Positions 1-13,200 of a stretch of 64,000 bases of DNA are shown one piece after another. Each line of letters starts with the position of its first letter. Position 1 is the first letter of the stretch. Source of the DNA: Pempheris klunzingeri (Eukaryota > Chordata > Actinopteri > Acropomatiformes > Pempheridae); NCBI RefSeq assembly GCF_042242105.1, contig NC_092031.1, positions 3,060,175-3,124,174 on the forward strand. Direction: 5' to 3'. The notes under the pieces were generated by a model. It was not told where the DNA came from. It ran no database searches and worked only from the letters and a program-made list of their open reading frames with translations. The translations under genes were made by a program, and so were the position numbers.

Positions 1-150
1 AAAAACAGTTAAGTTGCTCTTTATGTACCAGAAACAGAAGTAAAAGTCCTGCATTTGTAAAAGTACAGAAGTGTGATAAGATCAACTTTATTAATCCCGC
101 AGGAAATTATTTAATTATCAGCAAAGTGTCAAATTTAAAAGCCTTTTTCA
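1..150. repeat. Dispersed teleost repeat fragments
   Basis: The first 80 bases match, from memory, a repeat common in teleosts that carries the phrases AAAAGTCCTGCATTTGTAAA and AAAGTACAGAAGTGTG. It is followed by a LINE-tail-like phrase (ATCAACTTTATTAATCCCGC). Boundaries are approximate and no coding content is seen. Confidence 0.4.
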
Positions 151-479
151 TGGAGAGAAAGTTTTCTATCATTATAACTGTGGTTATTATGTTATCATGG
201 ATGTTTTGACATGTTAGTAGCATGAGCTGTCTGGTAGTTTCATGGATTAATATTTGATTAGATGATTGTTTTAGAGATAAAATCTGTTACAGCTGTCAGA
301 AAGACGTTGAAGAGCCAAACCGAGAAGTGCAAATGAGTATTAAAATGCAAAATATTTACGGGAAGCACGTCAGATTAGTACTACAGTGCAGCACTATGGT
401 CGGATAGCACAGCACTCACACTGTAATATGATCAGCTTCCTCTCACACTCCTCACTTGAGTGCGCACAGTGGCCTCCAT

Positions 480-710
480 TACGGCTCCAGTGTGCAGCAG
501 CACCGGCGGCAGCAGCAGCAGCAGCAGCGGGGCTGGGGCCTGCGCACAGCCCGCATCCAGGACACCACGACAGTCTCCTCCCACCGTGACCGGGGCTGCT
601 TTGGGGAGGAGACCCGCAGACGGCAGCTGCTGCTCCGGCAGTCATCGAGGAGAGACCGCGCCTGTTCGGGAGCAGGAGGCGGGAGCCGGACAGCCAACAC
701 TTAGAAAAAG
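480..710 (+). promoter_or_regulatory. GC-rich CpG segment, possible slc16a5 first noncoding exon
   Basis: This segment is clearly more GC- and CpG-rich than its surroundings. It contains a short CAG run (about 508-527) and ends at a possible splice donor (AAAAAG|GTGATT at 710/711). The next acceptor on the same strand is at 4168, just before the slc16a5 start codon, so it could be a 5' UTR exon and promoter. The donor is weak and no transcript evidence is available. Confidence 0.35.
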
Positions 711-1375
711 GTGATTTTTTTTAGATTTAAATTTACAAATTCACGAAAGAAATGTCTGCTGTTATCACTTCCTCTCTGTGCCGAAAGTGATTTTGAGGAT
801 TTTTATCCAGCAGGGTTAAATAACACTGACTGAAACAGAATATGGGTAATTTTGCCCTTTAAAATGGGGTCTGGGCAGATAATCCGTCTGCTGGTGGGGC
901 TTTTAACGCGTAAGAAAACTGGAATTATCACGACTTGCCACGTGGGTGAAGCTGGCAAAGAAGCCTGCGCGTCAATACAGCTGAAAAAATGTGCTCAGAG
1001 TGAATATTTAATCCTGATTGAGCTCATTTTTTATGCCACTATTCAAATTCCAACATCTGACATGTCAAACCGGCGACAATTACGCAGCGCTGCCATCCCT
1101 CCACGGGCTGTCCCACCGGCAGGACCAGCCGCGCAGCATCACTTTTTATTCATGAAGGAAGAAATGCAGGAAGAAATTTTCCCCGACACCCCTCATCCAC
1201 CCCCCATGACACCTTTAGGTGCATTTAAGAGGCACACTAAGAGGACCCATGGCTGCAGGACAGAGGGAGACAGAAACAGGACGTCATGGTTTGGTGGTGG
1301 TGCAGATTTCAGAGATATGAGAGGCCTCCCTCACCCCCCTCAGTGATGGGGGACATGAGGGGCAGCAGTGCACTA

Positions 1376-1450
1376 TGTGGCCAAAAGTATGTGGACACTG
1401 TCACCCTGTCTCCATGCTGCAGTGCACTTTTGTTGTGGGGCTGTTTGTCC
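1376..1450. repeat. Tc1-type transposon end fragment
   Basis: The phrase TGTGGCCAAAAGTATGTGGACA is a recognised terminal motif of an abundant Tc1-like element family in fish. Related phrases recur near 18.6, 37.6, 54.8 and 62.6 kb. Only a fragment is present here. Confidence 0.45.
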
Positions 1451-1650
1451 TGGTTTTGGCCCATGTGTCACCACCACTGTTTCCAAAACAGAAATACCTG
1501 TCCCAGGGTGCGGTTTTCCAAAACTTCTGTCTGCCCTGAATGTGTCTCCAGAATCCTCAAAGAACATACAGATAATATTATTCAGTCTGCTGCACAAACA
1601 TTAAACATTAAACCCCTTTTAAAAGGAAAGGGAACACATTAGATGTGCTC

Positions 1651-2145
1651 ATGTCTGCCAGCAGCTGGTTGGCTTCATGTAGCGTAGCTTAGCACAAAGA
1701 CTGGAAACAGATGGGAACTGTTAGCCTGGGTTTGCCTAAAGGTGAGAAAATCAGCTTGGCAGCGGCGCTACAGAACATGTGTCATACCTTGTCTGTTAAA
1801 ATGTGTGATAAATTGTTTTAAAGAAGGTTATGTGCCTGCAGACTCCAGGAAGTAACTGGTCCCACCCAAGAAATAGTCCGGTTCATAACACCTGTAAAAT
1901 AGTGATTTGTTGTTTTTTATACTTTTGTTTTTGCACAAATTTAAAAATCAAGACATAACATGTTTAGAGGTGTTGCTAGGCAGACTTTGTTACTTTTTGA
2001 ACTGGTTCCAAATGTAATGCTGAGCTAGGCTATATGGCCCCAAATGTTTATATTTAGTGATGTCAATTGTCTCATCTAAACCTCAGCACGAAGGTAACTG
2101 AGCGTATTTTCCCAAAATATTAAACTATTCCTGTGAGCTTTGGCT
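1651..2145. repeat. Dispersed teleost repeat (TAGCTTAGCACAAAGACTGG family)
   Basis: The block starts with AGCGTAGCTTAGCACAAAGA and ends with CCCAAAATATTAAACTATTCC. Both phrases belong, from memory, to a very common noncoding teleost repeat. A copy in the opposite orientation lies at about 60460-60780 and a partial copy at about 40850-40900. Confidence 0.55.
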
Positions 2146-2661
2146 GGTTTAGGGAAAGAAGTGCAACTTGGGAAATGGGTTTAGAATATTTTTGGTCGTG
2201 CACATGTTGTTTAACATCCTTAAGGTTTGTTTTTTTTCAATCGCTTGCTATCTATTTTTCAGAAAATCAGTTTCTTGTCTCCGTGACTCAGATATAATGA
2301 TAATACAGTTCAAGTGCTGGACGTCACTGATGAAAAAAGACTTCAGTTTACTTTTGTATCTATAAGAGACTCTACATTTTTGACATTTCAAGCTACAGTG
2401 ATAATTTACAGTACTCAATATTAAAGAAAAGTAATGTACTGTTCATGCAGTCTTGTTGCAATGCTGCTCACAAGGGGCATGTTAATATATTTCGCAACTG
2501 ATTACATGATGGTTACACTGAGTAATAAGCACTGAAACTTAATATACAGTTTGTGTCTGGGGATTAGAGAGCACGTGGTTTAGCGTTTTGCATTTTCATG
2601 CTCAAAGGAAGAGCTTGCAGGTCATTTGCATCAAGAGTTGTGCTGAAAACGGAAACATGTC

Positions 2662-2664
<3 letters not shown>

Positions 2665-2704
<40 letters not shown>
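2665..2704. repeat. (AT)n microsatellite
   Basis: About 20 uninterrupted AT dinucleotides are read directly from the sequence. Confidence 0.95.
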
Positions 2705-2713
<9 letters not shown>

Positions 2714-3849
2714 TTTATGGAGAGTACAGTGACACTAACACAGACTCTCAGGAATAATCCCAGAAGATCTTGTTCTTTGGGGGGAAACTCTGCTGGAAAA
2801 TTTGCACAGAGGGCTTTTCATTCAAGGGTTTTCACAAGTGCATGATGGTCTCATGCTAGCCAGATTCCCTTTGCATCCACACAGGCTTGTTTGTCCCTAA
2901 ACCCGTCAGACCTCCTCTTTGTGAAAGTCTGACCTGCAGACATAAAGTCCTGTATGTCGAGTCCAGATGTCGCATGTTCTGATTTTAAAAGCTGATAAAT
3001 CTGAGGCCCTGAAGCCGCCACAGGAAATGAGCTGCTTCAGGCCTCTTGGGATTCTACACAGGAGACTAGAAATCTTTGGGCGTCTGACTTGTCAAACCAG
3101 TTTACACAATACTGATTAGGCCTGATCCCACTTTCTCTGTATTTCACAGTGTACAAGAGTTTTCAAATCTGGTGTCTGTGCACTCTGTCAAAGTCAAAGC
3201 ATTGCCAAGACCAGGTAAAAGACTGAGCCCTTATTCATGCCTGTCGTTTTTTAGATTGCTGTAACTTGGATTGCTTGTGAAACGAATCACCTTGCTGCTC
3301 TGGTTGTCTGCGGTGTTTCATTTCTTGTTTTTTGGGCACAGACAGTCATTGTCTGGTTCACTATTGTTTACTCCCCATACATGCAGGTCTGCGGCCTGAA
3401 GCCTGCTAACCAGCTGTTTACTGTCTCACAGTCACGCTGAGGCCAAAAAGCATCTTTGTCAGGCTCCAATCCTCCGTTAAAGTCCTCAGTAAACTGTTAA
3501 AACCCTACTAAAACAGCTCGAACCAATATTTTTCTATTAACACTGGATTAAATGATTATGTGTAATGTGAAAGATGCGTCTTGTTTTGGTTTTACAAACT
3601 GCTTATTGACTCTCGTTAGCAGCACCTACTGAACAAGCAGACAAAGTTTATAGTTGGTGAACATAGTGGAGAATTTAGTAGCTTCAGAAACAACATCCTG
3701 ACATAAAACAGGCATCAAAACCGCCTTGAATAATCAAATCACTTACTACTGCATGAAAGGTGCTTTGTTCAAATGACTGTTGTCATGACTGGAACATGAA
3801 TGATTGTACAAACAGGCTTCTAATAGCTAATCTGTATTAGAGCTGCTGC

Positions 3850-4090
3850 TATTATTTTCATTACTGATTAATCTGCTGGTTAGTTTCTTGTTAGATTCTT
3901 GGTCTTCAAGGTGCCTCTCCAGCTGATGTCTCCAACAGCCCAAGAGATTTTCAATTTACACAGATGTAGAGCAGAGAAAAACAGCAAAACCTCACAGTAA
4001 AGAAGCTGGAACCAGACATTTCTTTGCATTTCTGCTTGAAAACTAAACCAAAATAGTTGCAGATTAATTTTCTGTCTATCCACCAATCAT
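3850..4090. repeat. Dispersed repeat with ATTAAT-rich ends
   Basis: This is a diverged copy of a common teleost repeat that has ends rich in GATTAATC and a middle resembling 'agaagctggaacca'. Other copies in this window lie at about 26215-26470, 35850-36170, 44540-44700, 47390-47530 and 52630-52860. Assignment is from memory and edges are approximate. Confidence 0.4.
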
Positions 4091-4200
4091 TTCAGCTCCA
4101 TACTGTCAAACACTGCCCACTCCAGCTGCTCTGCACGTCTTGAAGGATGGTTTTCTTTGCTGTTACAGGTATCCCTAAAGGTCGCAGCTATTACACTGAC

Positions 4201-4275
4201 ATGGACCTCAACAGCAGTTACACACCCTGCAGATCTAACACAGGAGCCTTGCCTGAACTGCCGAGCAGAAAATGA
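4201..4275 (+). other. Upstream ORF overlapping the slc16a5 start
   Basis: A 24-codon ORF starts with an ATG in strong context (G at -3, G at +4). It ends in a TGA that overlaps the slc16a5 ATG as ATGA (4272-4275). It lies in the same predicted exon (4169-4638) as the slc16a5 start. If transcribed, it would be translated before the transporter and favour leaky scanning or termination-reinitiation. The arrangement is seen directly; the regulatory role is inferred. Confidence 0.55.
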
Positions 4276-7200
4276 CTCAGAGAAATGGAATCAGCGGGAC
4301 GAGTGATCGCTGCCTCCAGCCGGAGGCCCCCAGCGTCCTGGAGCAGGCCAACGGTCCGGAGCGGGAGGAAGTTCAGGAGGCCGACGACTGCGAGTCCGAG
4401 GAGGGAGGGCACGGAGGCGGAAGCAAGCGCTCTGTGGCCGTGACGGGGACGGTCACAGCTCCAGACGGCGGTTGGGGATGGGTGGTGCTGGTTGCCACCA
4501 TCTTGGTCCTGGCCTTGACTCTGGCGTTCCCGTCTTGCGTGGGAATCTTCTACATCGACCTGCAGAATGAGTTCTACGCCTCCAACAGCGAGACCTCCTG
4601 GGTGCCCTCCATCATGACGTCAGTGCTGCATGCGGGAGGTAAAGACCAGGAGATTAAGTGGGTTCTTATGAGGTAGCTCCTGTTTAACCTTCATTACTTT
4701 ACCCAGTACGTCTTTTCTGAGGTTTACTGGTTGATGTTGTGTAATTAAACTACAGTTTACCATGATAAATTATACATTTCTAGTTGGAACAACATGTTTT
4801 TGCAGATACTCACCATTACTGCTCCTGTAGTTGTTATTTAACTATCACTTATAATTCTATTATTAAATGTATAACATGTAGGTTGCCCTTTAAAGCCCCC
4901 TCAGCATCGGGGTAACATTAGTTCCTACCTGCTGTAGCTGCTGTGAAACCCGAGAGAGAGACTTTGGTTGTGTTTTAAACCGTCTTGCTGTGCTGGTGTT
5001 GATTTAAAGCAGATTATATCATGAGAAAGTGCAGCCTGTGTGTTACCCACAGCCCAGAGGGACTTTAGAGCACTCACCATCAAGAGTTCAGGATTACAAA
5101 GACATGATAATCCAAACATTATAACATCTAAACGGCGAAATAGAGCATGGCACAGCCTCACGTGGTCTGTGTGACCTGTAGCTTATGGTGGCTAATGTTA
5201 GCAACACTTTATAGATGTTGTTGAGTCACTTATTTTTCTGATTAATGAGTGAGTTCTCTGATGACTGAGCTTCATGACTTTTCTCTCTTTCTGTTATTGG
5301 CACACTATGTTTTAGCATTTACTATTATTTTGACGTTTAGGTGCAATATTTGCCGTTTCTGTTGACTAGAACTTCATATTAGATGTAGTTTTATATTTTA
5401 ATTAAGCAGACTGTGCCAATAACAAGGAGGTGATTGCATGTTGGAAGTACAATAAATGGCTTCGGCCAGGGGTCAGAGTGGGAACGATCCAGGTGTCAGA
5501 AGGTGCTCCTTCATGTTAAGTTGGTCCCGGCATGTTAAGACTCCTCCACCTCTCCTGACTCTGCTCCTGCTCTCTCTTCTCCATGTAGAGCGCCCTTGGG
5601 TTTCTTGTAGGGCGCTATATAAATCCACGTTATCATTATTATCACTATTATTATTATTAGCCTGATCATATCAGTAATGTTTCAAACTAATATCTACATC
5701 AGAGGAGCAGGGTGTCAACGAGTCCTATGCAGTTTAGACTTGTACTGTAAAAAAACTCCTGATAGATTTGACGGAGCCCGAGAGATCCTGTCTGATCCTG
5801 TTGTCCTGATGGGATGATTAACAGTGATTATTGATTAATGAAGTTACTGCTGCTGCACAGGTATTTAAAGATGATATAAATAATGGGATTATTCCGTTCC
5901 TACGGTGGCCGGGAGGTGCAAAACAATTTTACAATACGAGAAACGCTTTTAGAAAGCTGGAGACAAATTTACATTTGAGAAAACATTTTTACAAATCAGA
6001 AAACAAAATGACATTTAACAACACATTTACAAGTCCTGAGACAAATTTACATTTGAGAAAACAAATTTACAAGACGTGAAACACTTTTACAAACGCCGAG
6101 ACAAATTTACAAGTAACTTTTTCAACCAGAAAGGGAATGTACCAACTGTCAAGTAGAACCGGAAGTGATGAGGAGTTCATGGCGACCCACGATGGACGGC
6201 AGTCAAGCGGTCTTTTGCCCGTATTGAGGCGAACATATGAGCCGATTAACGCGGTACATTCCCTTTCTGGTTGAAAAAGTTACTTGTAAATTTGTCTCGG
6301 CGTTTGTAAAAGTGTTTTACAAGTCAGAGGCTGAAAGTATGTTGCTCATAGATAGTATCAGAAACTGGGTGTGGGTTAATAAAAATCTTTAAGGATTACA
6401 ATTTAAAGATGTTTTCATCCCTTGTGTGTTACAGACAGAAATGTCAGAGCTGCTGCTCATTGCCCCGAGAACACTCGCACCTCTCATGCAGCTTTATCAG
6501 CGTCGTCATTGTGGTGAACAGAGGGGATATCTCTCCAGTCAGTAATGCAGACTTCCTTCCTCACTGACACATTATATAACCTGCGTAAAACAGGGAAGCA
6601 GTGTTCGCCGTGCAACAGCATATAAAGTCAATATAAAGGGTCGAGGTAAACGTCACACTGTTGGTTAGCAGCTACACAGTAACTAACCATACCAGCTGGT
6701 TATCTTGGTCGTTGCTGCGTTAAGCACACTTTTGATAGAGTTTTGATAATGAGCTCTTTAAATTAGTCAAAAGCAGACAGGAGTTTGGTGTGGTGAGGGT
6801 AGTGTCACATGATATCCAACCCTTTTCTCTGACTCTCTAACTTTTTATTCATGAAGGCGGTGTTAATGGCCGTAGGATAACCAGACGAGGTATTACCCAA
6901 TTATTCGAGCTGTCAGTATTTGAATTTGAATTATTGTCACCCGACAGAGCAAAAGGTTGGTGAAAGTCACAGGATGTTCTTTAACATTTTGTTATCAGAC
7001 TGGTTTGATGACATTCCTCCTCTTCTTTGTGCTGCTCCTGTTCGTCCCACTCCCATTTTATTAGCAACAGCTTTCAAAAATAGTGAAAAATCATCATGAC
7101 TTTGTTATCTGAGTGCCCTCTAGTCCTCGAGATTTTCTGTTTACACACTTTACAGCATGAAGGTTTGCCTATGGGCCATGCTCGATATTTATCACCTGCA

Positions 7201-10200
7201 CCCTTTTTTAATTAAAAGAAGGCTATGGTTACACCAGAACATTTAGTACCAGTCTGTGCCATCTCGATGCTATCAATCTTTAACTCCCGTCCTCCCTCTC
7301 TTTCTACAAACAGTCCTGAGCTGCACTAAAACAGTTGTTTTCGTGAAGTTTCTTCAGTTTTTTTCCTGCATGTGGCACTGATCCATTATGTGTTATTGTC
7401 ATGTCTCTGTCATGTCCAGGCCACATCCGGATTCTTTTCAAATTATGTTCGGTTTATGCTGAAAAGACCTCAGAATTTTAAAACCAAAAGAAAAAACAAA
7501 AACGAGCAGGAGATCATTTAAGAGGTGGATGTATGGTTCATTCAGTTTTTGTAGTTTGTATTTAAAGGTGAAATCTGGTGATTATCTCTATTTCATGCTT
7601 TCAATAAAATTTGAAAGGACCAAAACCAGTAACATGTTTCTGTATCCACAGCCAGACATGTTTTATTCCTCTGTGTCACGGAGCCTCACTGTTGTCCAGA
7701 AACTGTTTTTTGTTTCACAATCACCATCCTGCTGCTATAAATACTCAGTAGAGCACCAGATGTGTGTTAATCCGCCATTAAAAATAGTCCCCAACAAATG
7801 CAGGAACAACTGCTGAGCCTTTTAACCAAAAAAATACATATTTGTGAGCTGTGAGCCACAGAGAGTGTTTTTAAAGTCAGAGTGTATTCAGGCACATATT
7901 GTTTATTTATGTGTTTTATGGACAATAAGACAAAAAGACCAGACTGCTGCTGCTTTCTGAACAAAGTCTTTTTTTTTACCAGTTCAGGAGCTACAGAGAG
8001 CTGCTCCGGTGTGGGGGCATGTGATAAGGGGTTTTTTGGAGACAAGAATGCTTTGATGTTAGAAATGTTCCTGAGCTGACAGAAATCTGAGAAACATCTC
8101 AGGTTTATCTTCATTACGCTGCACAAAGTTTGAGCCGCTCGTGAGTCAGTGTTCAGAGGGCAGTGATGAACGCAGCCGCCTGCGTGGGAATCTTATGACT
8201 AATCAGACGCATCAGTTCACCTAAAAGTAAAGCACAGATGTAACTTAAAACAAGTAGATGCAGAAAAGTGTGAAGAAAATATTTCATCTGGCTCTGAGGC
8301 TCCATCAGGAGAAACCTGAGTGGAAAACTGTAAATATTAGCCTTTAAACACTTGGAGCACTCTGTGTCTGGCTTATATGGGCTCAGTCAGGTCCAGGTAT
8401 TATCCCCATCAGTACCATGCAGCCCTGTTGCCTAACAACAAAGGCACCTCCGGTGTGTGTTGAATTTACCACCCCTGTTAGTGACCTTTAACCAACATAC
8501 CCCACTGTTTTTAGCGCTGTGGCTTCAGAATACACAATGTGTAACTTCCTCTTCTGGCAAAGATTATTGATGAGCAGCAACTGAGGCAAAACGCCGCGCT
8601 AGAGATGGAAAAACATACTCACCACTGAAAGTCTGGCACTGATACGCAGTATATTTCCACGCTGACATAACAAACCTTTATTACTCTGACAGTTATATGG
8701 GTCACCAAACTACTGTACTTTAAATATGCACCATATGCAGGCATATGTCACACACTAAGTAGGACCAGACATTTTCAGTCCTGCTTTCAGTGCTTTTATT
8801 TGGTTGATGCAGATTACGGCTAAACATGTGAAACCTGCTGCAGGATTAACAAACGACCTCGCCTCTGCTGCTTAAGCCTTTGTCCATTTCTGCTCTGGTA
8901 TGCATTCAGCTAAGAGCATTACTTTTGATCCACAGGCCCCTTCTGTAGCGTGTTGGTGGAGAACTTTGGTTGCCGAGCGACAGTGATGTTGGGCGGCGTC
9001 CTGAGCGGGTTGGGAATGGCGGCCAGTTCGTTTACCCAGTCCATCGGCCAGCTCTACGTCACGGCCGGGGTTATCACAGGTCAGCAAACACTCAGCAGAT
9101 TTATTGTGTCAGCTGACACCTGATGACTGTGGTCACACGGTGCACGACCCCGCCAGCAAACAGACGCCGGCTGGAGACTCGCTGAGGGACAAAGTGGAGC
9201 ATTTAGCAGCTGAAGGGTCCGATGTTTTTCTCAGGAGTTGGTGGAGACCAAACTAGAAATACTGGACAAAAACATGACTCTGAAATACAGCTAATGCTCC
9301 TCCATGTTGAAGTAGACATTAGCAATGACAACTTGATAAAAACAAAGGTGGAGTTTTCTGCCCTCAAGTGGCCAGAAAGTCAGTGAATGTAGCTTTAAAC
9401 TTTAAATAGGAATAATAAAAGTTTATTACAACTTCTGTCATTTCCATAGTTGTGACTATTATCCACACAAATTTAATCGCTACAGTAGTTGCTGAGTTTG
9501 TGAAAGGGAGCGTGGAGCCATCACTCCGACAAAAGATAGAAGAAATAAGACAAATAAAACACAACAGTTTCATCCAAACGACTTTATGTGCAGACAACTA
9601 CGGCAAATACAAGAGGTCAAAGTTGAAGTAGGAAGTGGAAACTGATGGTGTTGCTGTATAAGTTCAGCTAATCTCTGCTTGTAAACAACTGTCTGACTTA
9701 GTTTAAGCGACGATCACTTTGTTCCCACATCCCAGCAGTTAATTTAAAAAAATACAAAAATAAGACCCAGTTGTAATAAACTAACACTTTAAAGTACAGT
9801 GTTGTTCTGTATTGAACTGGAAAAGATTATTCTTGACATGTGACATCTGCAAACACAAAGCTGTCCCTGACGTTGCACCACTCTGAATGCTCCTTGCAGG
9901 ACTTGGTTTCTGCTTCAGCTTCCAACCAGCCGTGACGATCCTCGGGCACTACTTTGTGCGTCGGCGTGCGTTCGCCAACGCCATGTCCTCCACGGGCACG
10001 GCTCTGGGACTGTGCATCCTACCTGTCCTGGGTAACTACCTCCACACTGAGCTGGGCTGGAGGGGAAGCTTCCTCGTCCTGGGGGCTGTGCTGCTCAACT
10101 GCTGCGTGTGCGGAGCGGTGATGAGGCCCCTCCAGCCCCCCAAGCACCGAGGACAGCCGCTGATGAACCACGGGCCCCCTCCGCCGGAGGAGGAAGATGC

Positions 10201-13200
10201 AAAGAAGGACAAAGGCTGGGCGAGAGCCACGTGGAGCTTCCTGGGGGCCTCCCTGAGCAAACACATGGCGTTCGATCAGCTCTGCAACAACTCACGTTAC
10301 TGTGTGTACGCTATCGGCATCACCTGGATGATGCTCGGCTTTGTGGTGCCGCTGATATATCTGGTTCCCTACGCCACAGCAAACGACATGGAGCAGGGCC
10401 GGGCCGCCCTGCTGCTCTCCATCCTGGGTATCGTTAACATCATAGTGCGGCCACCCTTCGGCATCATCTTCAGCATGCCCTGGTTCAAAGGGCGGCACAT
10501 TTACGTCTTCGCTTCGGCTTTGCTGGTCAACGGGCTCAGCAACAGCATCTGCTGCATCGGGCCCGGCTTTAACGTGCTGCTGATTTACGTGGTGATCTAC
10601 GGGCTGTCCATGAGCGTGGTGGGCTCCCTGATGTTCACGGTCCTCATGGACATCGTGGAGATGAGCCGCTTCCCCTCTGCTCTGGGTCTGCTCGCCGTCA
10701 TGGAGAGCATCACGCTGCTCATCGGGCCTCCACTGGCAGGTACAGTAAACAGAGAGAGAGAGAGAGGACGGAGGACAGGGTGGGACACACTCACAGTATA
10801 ATCAAGGAATCGAGATAGAGATTCGCCTGAGCATGATTTTATAGAGAGCAGGCAGATTAGAAAACAGTACAACACTTCTGTGTCCCACACTACACACTAC
10901 CAACAAACAAACAGTATCCAGTGTGCAAGAAATCAACAGACTTTTCTGTTTTGTACTAAAATGAAATGATACAACACAAGAAAACTTTATTTTTTCAGCT
11001 CCTTGTTGCTTTGCATTGTGGTTTAACATCCAGATTTCTTGACTTGATGACACTTTTTCAGCGTGAACACACTATATTCACAAAACCGGCTTGAAGTTAG
11101 TATGTTTCGTGGAAGTGGGACACGGCTCAAGAGCAGCCAAAGCTCTCGATTCATTCTTGTGTGTTACGTGAATGGCAGTAATACAGAAATAGAAGGTCTG
11201 GCCCCTCCTGCTTCAGGCTGCTGCTGTAACAGCAGTACAACAGTTGTAACATCAGATAACACAAAGTCTTGAGAGCTTTAGTAAAATTAAACCTTTGAAA
11301 GCAGAAGTATTATAAATATTATCAGCAAAGTATGAAAAGTAAATATTTTCTTATTATGTCTGACGTGACCTGTGTTCGTGTCACATGTTGATGCTGTAGA
11401 TGTTTAAGGTCGAGCTCATTTTAACTACTTTACATCCTGTTGGGTTGTTTAATCTACAGCAATGCATCATGGGATATAAGATCATCGTCTGTTTGTGGTG
11501 TCGCATTATGATGCATTATCCAGCTGATCTAGCAGGGTTTTTAATAGTTTCTTTATCTGGAAGAGGAGGAGAGTTTTCTCAGTTTATCAGAAAGAATTCA
11601 CGGGACAGGAAGGGCATGTTAACTTGTAATCTGAAAAGTAACTAAAGCTGTCGGACAAATTTAGCTCAGTAAACAAAATCAGCACTTTAATGACCCTGGA
11701 TTATTTGAGCTTGAGTCTCAGTCTGGAGTCCAGAGGCAGCAGAGCGGCTAAAGGGCAGAGGCTCTCCGTCCCGTCTCAGATGACAGGTATGCTTCCCGTG
11801 CTCGTCCCACTGCTCATGTAGCCGGGCAGTGATGTAACCACAGACACAAGTGACAACAGAGCCTCTTTACTCCGTTTGTCAGGCTCTCCGCTTCCACATG
11901 GTCACACAGGAGCTGCAAAAAGGTCATCAGCAGGGTGCACACATGGGCTGCTTTTTGCCTCCATACACTGTAAACTCCTTATAATTATTATTATTTAGTG
12001 TTAGTTATAGTGTAGAAGGGAATAAAGGTCTGAGGGAGCTGCTACAGTGCTAAAATTGTGCTGAGTTTAAAGTGTAAACTTCACTTCTCATACGTGTTGA
12101 ATTACATATTCGCCTGCACATTCAGCTGATACTCAATTTAACCCTTTAACGTCCTCACCAAGAAAAAAGCAATGAAAAAATGTATTCTTTATATATTTTA
12201 TTTCCTTGGGGCACTAATTACAAAAATCTATGTTTTTTTATGAACAGACCCCACATTTTTTGAAATATTGGCCTCTAGCAAACGGTTGAGATGTCGTAAG
12301 TAAAACATGTTTTCAATAAGATATAGTGTTGGTTGAGCAGAAGGTTAAAGGGTTAACTCAGTTCAGTTCAGTTTAATGGGCTTTATTGGCTTAGAAGTTT
12401 AAGGAAAATATTGCCAAAGCATTAAAAAAATAAGAAAATAAAAGCATAATACAAAGTGTCCAATAGTTGTGTAAAGTATGTAATAATATGGACATTTAAA
12501 TTGATGAGTTTGTATACTGCATTAAGTATATATGACATATTCTATATCCTATCAGCTGCACTAGTGTCTCTACAAGCCGCCACAACCAAACAGGGATTTT
12601 TACCCCTTTTGCTTTATCTGAATAATCTGACGTAATGATCCAGTACTTCACCAAAAAAAAGCAAACATCAGAAGTTGCGAGTCTGAAGAAATGAGTTCTG
12701 CTCTCCTGTCCTGTTAATCGTCTCATCACCTCTCCAATGTGTCTCATGATCCTCTGGGAACTGTGCAAATAATTGCAATTATTTGAAATTAATTAATCTG
12801 TTTTAATTAGATCGCCCTCTCAGGAACCCTCTTGTGAATTTCTTTCTGGGCACCTGTAAAGTGAAAGTGTTACCAAGAGAGGATCAAACATGAAATGTGT
12901 CCATCACTGATCTCTTTTCTTCTTCTTCTATCAGGGGTCCTGATTGACAGGACGGGCCAGTACTCCTACGTCTTCTTTGCCTGCAGTGCCGTCGTTGCCT
13001 CATCCGCTGTGTTCCTCATGGCGTTATTTTGCTGGCTGGACAAAAGGGACAGGAAGTCGTCAAAGCAGGCTCAGCCATCCGCACCGCCCGAGGCCGCGGC
13101 GAGGCCCGTCGACATCGCCCCGGGCTGCCAGTACCGCAACGTGCCGACAGAGGGAGACAAAGACAAGGCCGCGGCGAACGGGGCGGAGTATATCACCAGC

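Larger units (their letters stand above)
151..4168. other. Upstream region of slc16a5 (spacer or 5' intron)
   Basis: No convincing protein-coding exon is seen in these 4 kb. The 164-codon open frame at 852-1346 resembles no family I know. The stretch holds a GC-rich segment (about 480-710), dispersed repeats and an (AT)n tract, listed separately. If the GC-rich segment is the first exon of slc16a5, bases 711-4168 are its first intron, ending at the acceptor TGTTACAG at 4161-4168. Confidence 0.5.

Noticed and set aside
852..1346. 164-codon frame as an upstream exon or gene
   Set aside because: No family resemblance, low-complexity composition, and no matching splice partners.
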